Source of the DNA: an uncultured Methanomethylovorans sp.
GTDB lineage: Archaea > Halobacteriota > Methanosarcinia > Methanosarcinales > Methanosarcinaceae
Assembly (NCBI GenBank): GCA_937968035.1
Contig: CALBTS010000070.1
Coordinates: 1-16,794 of the forward strand
Reading direction: 5' to 3'
DNA: 16,794 nucleotides
The position numbers were made by a program, and so were the translations under genes. The notes under the pieces were generated by a model, which saw nothing but the letters and a program-made list of their open reading frames with translations, did no database searches and had not been told where the DNA came from. Shown here piece by piece: positions 12,039 to 16,794 of this stretch; position 1 is the stretch's first letter; every line of letters begins with the position of its first letter.

Positions 12039-12587
12039 TTATACCTTCCTGCGCAATATGTTGATAAATTTATATCTTTTGTTCAGATACCATAGTCCGG
12101 CCACCACTCCTGCGCCTACCAATATCCACCACCACGTAAAGGTTTTCTTCACCACAACGTCCTTGTCCTTGCTCATGGTTTCTGTTCTGCCCGTGCTGTC
12201 ACTCTTGGCATGAACCTCCACCTTGCTGCCTGCGGTGACTTCTGTGCGCTTTTCTTTGTTTACAGGTATCTTTTTACTGCCAGTCGAGAACTCGGCCTTC
12301 ATCAAGTCCTTAATGGGATCATACGTTGATTTCAAGGTGTCACCGTTTATGACCGTGGTGACAGTCTTGCCCGCTCCTATAGCCTGAATCTTTACAGGGG
12401 CAATTACAAGGGTATCCTGTGTTTTCTCGGTGATTACGGTGGTAGTCTTGTTTTCGGCTTTTAAATCCAACTCGTTACTGGTTGTAACGGTTTGATCGGA
12501 CTTCTCCACCGATTTCTGCACATGGCGGCTCGTCTTGCAGGACGATACCAACATGGCCAGTACCATTATTATATAGAGCGGTTTCAT
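12039..12587 (-). CDS. Unimolecular spanin-like lipoprotein with C-terminal TM (182 aa)
   Basis: The ATG at 12587 overlaps the endolysin stop (ATGA); a longer frame to 12641 would run into the endolysin and is rejected. MKPLYIIMVLAMLVSSC is a lipoprotein signal with Cys17 as lipid attachment. A long hydrophilic stretch rich in Thr, Lys and Val repeats (17-150) follows. The C-terminus is a TM helix (FTWWWILVGAGVVAGLWYL, ~151-170) and the basic end RYKFINILRRKV. Outer-membrane lipid plus inner-membrane helix in one chain is the layout of a u-spanin, which fuses the two membranes in the last lysis step. No close family member is recognised. Confidence 0.75.
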   Translation of the reverse strand: MKPLYIIMVLAMLVSSCKTSRHVQKSVEKSDQTVTTSNELDLKAENKTTTVITEKTQDTLVIAPVKIQAIGAGKTVTTVINGDTLKSTYDPIKDLMKAEFSTGSKKIPVNKEKRTEVTAGSKVEVHAKSDSTGRTETMSKDKDVVVKKTFTWWWILVGAGVVAGLWYLNKRYKFINILRRKV

Positions 12588-12997
12588 AACTTTAAGAATT
12601 GCCCCCGGTTCTTGCCGTGGTTGTAGGATACATGAATCCATCTGCCATACTCGTCAATGCACTGGTCGATGGGCAACTTTAACTCTTTGATTTTGGCGAT
12701 AAGTAAGGGGTTGTTCTCCTTGTCGTTTTCGTAATATTCGATGTCCGCAGCCTTGCCCGTAGTATGCTGACTGGCAGGTTTCCCTCCAACCTTTGCGTTT
12801 AGGGCATGGCAGCGGAAAGCATTGGTAACATTGATCTGGCCGGGTAACGCTTCACATAATGGCAGCAAAATGTTCTCATACAATAGTTTTAAGTTCTCGG
12901 TTTCTTCCGTGGACGGGGTGTTGTCGATCTTATACCTCACAGCGGTATCGCTATGAGTCATTGTCTTTAAGTCAAATTGCTTGGCAAGGTAGTTCAT
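12584..12997 (-). CDS. Peptidase M15-family endolysin (137 aa)
   Basis: Zinc carboxypeptidase of the M15/VanY type: FRCHALNAKVGGKPASQHTTGKAADIE gives His78 and Asp85, and EYGRWIHVSYN gives Glu116 and His122, the expected metal and catalytic residues. The length fits a compact phage L-alanyl-D-glutamate/D-Ala-D-Ala peptidase. It has no signal peptide, so release depends on the holin. The start (12997) overlaps the holin stop by ATGA, and the 3' end overlaps the spanin start. The holin-endolysin-spanin order is typical of Gram-negative phages. Confidence 0.92.
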   Translation of the reverse strand: MNYLAKQFDLKTMTHSDTAVRYKIDNTPSTEETENLKLLYENILLPLCEALPGQINVTNAFRCHALNAKVGGKPASQHTTGKAADIEYYENDKENNPLLIAKIKELKLPIDQCIDEYGRWIHVSYNHGKNRGQFLKL

Positions 12998-13248
12998 GCT
13001 TGCTTTTCCCCATGTTTAATTGGTTTGTAATTTTTTGTTATCCACTCTGCCGTAATCGCGCCAAGGCAAAAAAGAATGATAACAAGAATAGAACCCAAGA
13101 GGTATGGATCAATCACTTTGCCATCAAGACTTCCGTTTACCATAAGAAAAAGAAAATACATACAGATATACATGGCCATAGCCTTGCGGCTTCCGTTGCC
13201 GTCCTGATCTGAGATAAATCCGGCAAATAATTTAAACAGTGCTTTCAT
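12994..13248 (-). CDS. Holin candidate, two TM segments (84 aa)
   Basis: A short Lys-rich N-terminus (MKALFKLFAGFISDQDGNGSRK), TM1 (about 23-37, AMAMYICMYFLFLMV), a loop with LDGKVIDP, TM2 (about 50-69, LLGSILVIILFCLGAITAEW) and a basic tail fit a small class II holin. Position directly before the endolysin supports this. The family is not identified by motif, so the assignment rests on topology and context. The start overlaps the response-regulator stop by 17 bases. Confidence 0.75.
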   Translation of the reverse strand: MKALFKLFAGFISDQDGNGSRKAMAMYICMYFLFLMVNGSLDGKVIDPYLLGSILVIILFCLGAITAEWITKNYKPIKHGEKQA

Positions 13249-13582
13249 ATTGTTTGTCTAATGTTTTAATAATCAATGATTTTAAATCAGCAACAGTAAA
13301 GGGTTTCTCAATAACATCTTCAACCCTTTTCTTTAGGTAGTTTAACTGGTCTGTATGGCCAGTCATTATGATCGACGGTATGTTGTACAATTTTTTGGCC
13401 AGTTTAGATAACTGTAAACCGTCCAGGTCAGGCATGGCAAAGTCCGTTATCAACAGCGACACTTTGCCCTCGGCCATGATTCTGAGGGCATCGCTCGAAC
13501 AAGCTGTTACAACGGAGTATTCGTTTAACGCCCTTTCGAGCAATGTCCTCATGTTCTGGTCGTCGTCAACAATCAGTATCAT
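13232..13582 (-). CDS. Stand-alone CheY-like response regulator receiver protein (116 aa)
   Basis: One complete receiver domain and nothing else. The acidic pair (Asp7/Asp8 in MILIVDDDQN), phosphorylatable Asp47 (LLITDFAMPDLDG), Thr74 (IIMTGHTD) and Lys93 (IEKPF) are all present, so phosphorylation looks possible. It has no output domain and no histidine kinase lies nearby. Host-derived signal sensing that influences lysis, or interference with a host two-component system, are possibilities. It overlaps both neighbours by 17 bases and lies between two small membrane proteins, so it belongs to the lysis transcript. Confidence 0.92.
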   Translation of the reverse strand: MILIVDDDQNMRTLLERALNEYSVVTACSSDALRIMAEGKVSLLITDFAMPDLDGLQLSKLAKKLYNIPSIIMTGHTDQLNYLKKRVEDVIEKPFTVADLKSLIIKTLDKQYESTV

Positions 13583-13862
13583 CGTCCTTTTTTTTCGTAT
13601 TAACTGCCTTCTCTACTCCACGTACACGTACTTCCAATCCCTTATGGCCGTCTTTTAATTCTTCAACATCTTCTTTAAGAGCAGTCAACCCGGCATTTGT
13701 AGCCGTCATTGTTACAGTTAATTTTTGTATGCTTTTAATAGCCTCGTCTAATTTTTTAAGCAATAATCCGATAGCTTCTTTAATCACATAACCAACTACT
13801 GCAATGATAGTTCCAACAATAGCCGATGCGAGTATAGCAAGTAACCATTCAGGGATTGACAT
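13566..13862 (-). CDS. Small membrane protein with coiled-coil tail (98 aa)
   Basis: One TM helix (6-26, WLLAILASAIVGTIIAVVGYV) followed by a helical, heptad-like region (33-86: LLLKKLDEAIKSIQKLTVTM, LKEDVEELKDGHKGLEVRVRGV) and a charged tail. This resembles phage lysis-associated proteins of the XhlA or second-holin type, anchored in the inner membrane. Its place at the start of the lysis genes supports that, but a regulatory partner of the receiver protein is also possible. Its stop overlaps the receiver gene by 17 bases. Confidence 0.7.
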   Translation of the reverse strand: MSIPEWLLAILASAIVGTIIAVVGYVIKEAIGLLLKKLDEAIKSIQKLTVTMTATNAGLTALKEDVEELKDGHKGLEVRVRGVEKAVNTKKKDDDTDC

Positions 13863-13889
13863 AGAACTTTAGTTTAAAATAAATTCACT

Positions 13890-15020
13890 TTAGTACTGCT
13901 TGATACACCTTACCGGATAGCCATGATTTTTGTAAGCACCAGCCGGGGCAAGTGCGTTGTTGCTCTGATTTACCTGCCAATACATAGGATATAAGGTGTT
14001 ATCATTACCATATTGAGTTGATATATTCTTCCCTGCCACCAACGAAGAAGTCCACCACTGCCCAACGAAAAATTTATTACGAGGGCCATTACGAAAACCC
14101 ATGTAGTAATTACCATTTTTGATAGCGTTAAAACCAGAGGAATTGGTTACTTTTATAGGGTTCCCGGCAGGGTCTTTCCCTCTTGCAATATAAGTTGTTC
14201 CTTTCAGCGCTATACCACTTCGATTATACCATGAGCCATCCTGTTTCCAGGCTGTTCCGGTGTAGGTGGTATATTGTTCAGTGGTATCACCCCTTGTGAA
14301 CATTGCAAGTTGTTCAAAATCCACAGTAGTAGGTATCCTCCAACCATTAGGGCAAATACCTTGCGAACCTTCAGCAGTACTCCAATTCATCATTTCATCC
14401 CATTGATATAATCCGCCATCCACTTCACAGTTGGCTGGGTTATTGTCCCAACAATACTTTTGTACCTTGTTATTATTGGTTTGGTTAGTTCCTGAGTTAA
14501 CCATTTCACCAACATTAAGGTTCTCGGCCATCCACACTTGTGTGCCGATTGTTACGACAGGAACAAGATGGGCTGATATATAATATTGTATAGTTGGCTT
14601 GTCGTTAAGTGCATTACCGTCTTGTCCAGCATACTCACATGATGCTCCATCATCGTAGAGTTCAAGTTTACTTTGTCCACCTTTGTAAGTGTATTTCAAA
14701 ACACATAAAGCACCAACAGGTACAGTTGCCCCAGCATTATTAAATCCTCCTACCCGCGTGGTACCTGGAATGTTACCTGCATACAGGTTAGGGTAGGATG
14801 GAGATACCATCTCGATAAATTCAAGTGCATTGGGATTGTAACGAAACGTCAATGATATAGCCGTCACGTTGTATAACCCAGTTGTGTTTATTGGCACTTC
14901 GATAACTTGTCCAGGTGTAGGGTTCACTTCAATAGTCCCGATGAATGTAACCGGAGCATTTTGGCTCATCAGTGTCATTGACAGCATAATAGCCACAAGC
15001 ATTGTTGTAATTGTTTTCAT
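13890..15020 (-). CDS. Secreted cohesin-like + FISUMP-domain protein (376 aa)
   Basis: The ATG at 15020 (MKTITTMLVAIMLSMTLMSQ) gives a signal peptide; earlier ATGs lie in the upstream gene or the leader. Residues ~22-155 form a cohesin-like fold (VTFIGTIEVNPTPGQVIEVPI, ISLTFRYNPNALEFIEM). Residues ~170-376 form a FISUMP (Fibrobacter succinogenes major paralogous) domain: IGTQVWMAENLNVGEM, YCWDNNPANCEVDGGLYQWDEMMNW, CPNGWRIPTTVDFEQL, ending NHGYPVRCI. These domains are usual on Bacteroidota surface proteins. On a phage, next to tail fibre and lysis genes, it may be an adhesin or decoration exported by the host; direct evidence is lacking. An intergenic gap of 19 bases separates it from the upstream gene. 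Confidence 0.85.
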   Translation of the reverse strand: MKTITTMLVAIMLSMTLMSQNAPVTFIGTIEVNPTPGQVIEVPINTTGLYNVTAISLTFRYNPNALEFIEMVSPSYPNLYAGNIPGTTRVGGFNNAGATVPVGALCVLKYTYKGGQSKLELYDDGASCEYAGQDGNALNDKPTIQYYISAHLVPVVTIGTQVWMAENLNVGEMVNSGTNQTNNNKVQKYCWDNNPANCEVDGGLYQWDEMMNWSTAEGSQGICPNGWRIPTTVDFEQLAMFTRGDTTEQYTTYTGTAWKQDGSWYNRSGIALKGTTYIARGKDPAGNPIKVTNSSGFNAIKNGNYYMGFRNGPRNKFFVGQWWTSSLVAGKNISTQYGNDNTLYPMYWQVNQSNNALAPAGAYKNHGYPVRCIKQY

Positions 15021-15039
15021 TTTTGTTTGTTTTTGATTG

Positions 15040-15456
15040 TTAAGATTCATCTGAAATCCATTCGTTTGCAAATTGGGGGTCAGCGAGCATGGTGAGGTAT
15101 ATTAAGGCAACGAGATATTGTGTTGCCACGTCCTCGGTTGACCCTTCTTTGGGTGTCCACGTTGACGGCGGTAGAACAATCTGGTCGGAACTGTACGGCT
15201 TTGATCCATCCTTGCTCCATACTTCTTCGGTGGTCTTGTTGAGTTCCCTGTCATCTGCTGTTTTCCACTCTCTCCACCCAACGATAAGGCGGGATGTTGC
15301 GGGTAATAATACCGTGTGCTGCGCTACGAGTACGTTTCCGTTCTCGTCGTAGGTGGCATCCACAGTTCTTGTTGTTTCAGGGATACCATGCCATGCAGAG
15401 TTTCTTGTAACTCTGATATACCTGTTCGGTTGTGTTACGTGTTTTAACATTGCCAT
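15040..15456 (-). CDS. Hypothetical structural-region protein (138 aa)
   Basis: Lies between the tail-fibre-like gene and the cohesin/FISUMP gene, reading from the ATG at 15456. Early beta-rich sequence (YIRVTRNSAWHGIPETTRTVDATYDENGNV, VAQHTVLLPATSRLIVGWREW) and an alpha-helical end (ATQYLVALIYLTMLADPQFANEW) are seen. No signal peptide or recognisable motif. It may be a small tail accessory, inferred only from position. The family is not recognised. Confidence 0.7.
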   Translation of the reverse strand: MAMLKHVTQPNRYIRVTRNSAWHGIPETTRTVDATYDENGNVLVAQHTVLLPATSRLIVGWREWKTADDRELNKTTEEVWSKDGSKPYSSDQIVLPPSTWTPKEGSTEDVATQYLVALIYLTMLADPQFANEWISDES

Positions 15457-15475
15457 AATTGTAAGTGTTTAAGTG

Positions 15476-16742
15476 TTAATTATTTGACCGTGATACTTCA
15501 ATCCATACATCAAGTGTACCGATATATTTCAGTTTTATTACATCTCCAACTCCCATGACAAATGAAGCACCGCCTGCCAATTGCAACCCAGTACCGTCAT
15601 CAAGCGTCAATGTATTTGCATCTGATAATCCTACAATCGTTATCTCTTCGCCATCCACACCATCAGCTATCTGTGGGTCTGCCGTTATGTCAACTGCCGA
15701 TGTGCCGTTGTAGTACATTGACTGTCCCAACATTGCGGCTGTTATGCCCGTTCCGGCTGTGATCTCTCCGGTGTTGGCAGGGGTGTAGATCGTTTTCTTT
15801 ACCGCTATCATGGTGCTATCTATCTGCGTGTAGGCATTTATACCCGTTCGGATTACACCGTCCTTGACATGCACCTTCGCCGCCGGTGCCGTCGTGCCGA
15901 TGCCGAGGTTGCCGCCTTCAAATATGTGTTTTTGGACACTTGAGCCTCCGTACACAAACTGATTGCTTTCAGAAACAGACGAACCATACCCTAACGCTAA
16001 ACTACCACTTGCATTAGTAACAGATGTCCCTCCGTTTAAGTAGGTGTTATTGCTTCCGGTTGTGTTTGTTATTCCTGACGTGTATCCAACTGCTACATTA
16101 TTAGTACCCGTTGTCGTGTTAAAAAGTGATTGTGACCCAACGGCAGTATTATTGTCGCCTGTTGCGCTCCATAATGTACCAAAACCAAGAGCCGTATTAT
16201 AATCTCCTGCTGTTGCTTGATAAAGAGATTGGAACCCAACTGATGTATTATAGCCACCAGTAACATTATCAACCATTGCATCAGTACCAATCGCTGTGTT
16301 ATTGATTCCAGAAGTATTGTACTGCAATGCTTTATCTCCTACTGCTGTATTATGTATGCCTATATCATTTTTAGATAAAGCAACATTCCCAACAGCCGTA
16401 TTATCATGCCCTGTTGTATTTTGTGCTAATGCACTTACCCCTAATCCTGTATTTTCAAATCCGCTTGTATTCCACTTACCACAATCATGTCCTACGAATG
16501 TGTTGTTTTTATTGGTGATTGAACTACGAATTTCAAATCTGTTTTTAGTGGTGTTTCCTGTATTATTTATTACGAAAGCGGGTGAATATTCAGACGTTAT
16601 CTCTTTAACTGAAATCTCAGATACTTTACCGTAGAAATCACTTGATGGTGTAATGATAAGATCAGCGGTGTTAATGGTTTTAGGGCCAAATCCCCAAACG
16701 CTGTTGTAAGTATATATAGCACCCGATGATACTCCACCAAGT
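15476..16742 (-). CDS. Tail-fibre-like protein with YadA-head-type repeats, N-terminus missing
   Basis: The frame is open from the stop at 15476 to the adapter junction at 16742 (about 421 residues). A TTG at 16327 is just an internal Leu, not a start; the real start lies beyond the contig. Residues about 85-270 (of the visible part) are ~10 repeats of ~17 residues with NTAxG/NTxxG loops and ALxxNTTG (e.g. NTAVGDKALQYNTSGINNTAIG split across units), as in trimeric autotransporter heads. Then NLGIGTTAPAAKVHV, a motif common in Bacteroidota tail/surface proteins, and a terminal beta domain. A trimeric receptor-binding fibre is likely. Confidence 0.9.
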
Positions 16743-16794
16743 AGATAGGAAGAGCGTCGTGTAGGGAAAGAGTGTAGATCTCGGTGGTCGCCGT
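16743..16794 (-). other. Illumina adapter sequence at the right end (contamination)
   Basis: 52 bases match the reverse complement of the P5/TruSeq adapter (AGATCGGAAGAGC...), with a single mismatch at 16747. The tail-fibre frame continues up to this junction, so the contig is cut inside that gene. Both ends show the same adapter pair, confirming that the real insert ends here. Confidence 0.98.

Noticed and set aside
13038..13046. DnaA box TTATCCACT
   Set aside because: A single copy with a mismatch inside the holin gene; no cluster, so not an origin.
15476..16742. Diversity-generating retroelement at the tail fibre
   Set aside because: No reverse transcriptase or template repeat is seen; the repeats in the fibre are ordinary YadA-head-type units.

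Overview
The window looks like one metagenome-assembled contig from a temperate, Bacteroidota-infecting tailed phage or prophage. Support comes from a tyrosine integrase of the Bacteroidota type, a promoter of the TTG-N19-TAnnTTTG form, Bacteroidota-style lipoproteins and FISUMP/cohesin domains, a phage lysis cassette and a RecT recombination module. No terminase, portal, capsid or tail-assembly gene is present, so this is only part of a genome. Both ends carry Illumina adapter sequence (134-191 and 16743-16794), and bases 1-133 look like unreliable read-end sequence. Real biological sequence therefore runs from about 192 to 16742. All supported genes lie on the minus strand, so the transcriptional order runs from high to low coordinates.

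Late region (16742 to 12039): a tail-fibre-like protein with YadA-head-type NTAxG repeats, cut off by the contig end; an unknown 138-aa protein; a secreted cohesin + FISUMP protein; a small membrane/coiled-coil protein; a stand-alone CheY-like response regulator; a two-TM holin candidate; an M15-type endolysin; and a lipoprotein with a C-terminal TM segment that fits a unimolecular spanin. A strong intrinsic terminator (11954-11983) closes this unit.

Early region (11836 to 2493): it starts at a Bacteroidota-type promoter (11866-11895). It then encodes the integrase, three small proteins, an SbcC/RecF-like ATPase split by one in-frame TGA, a 35-aa membrane peptide, RecT, an MBL-fold hydrolase and a small protein with an SSB-like C-terminal tip. 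Next come two apparently paralogous exported proteins (5336-5932 and 2647-3186), an excisionase-like HTH protein, a DNA methyltransferase remnant with its middle deleted, a protein with 15 cysteines spaced exactly three residues apart, a small Cys protein, a stand-alone DnaA domain IV protein and several small unknowns. Genes are mostly joined by ATGA or TGATG overlaps, which suggests tight translational coupling.

Left region (2496 to 192): this stretch looks different. Small same-strand genes, singly or in pairs, are separated by long imperfect palindromes (about 140 bp for the best three copies) with related ends. The layout resembles an integron gene-cassette array (attC-like sites) without a visible integron integrase. 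It is the most unusual structure in the window. One cassette gene is homologous to the N-terminal domain of the phage's own excisionase-like protein.
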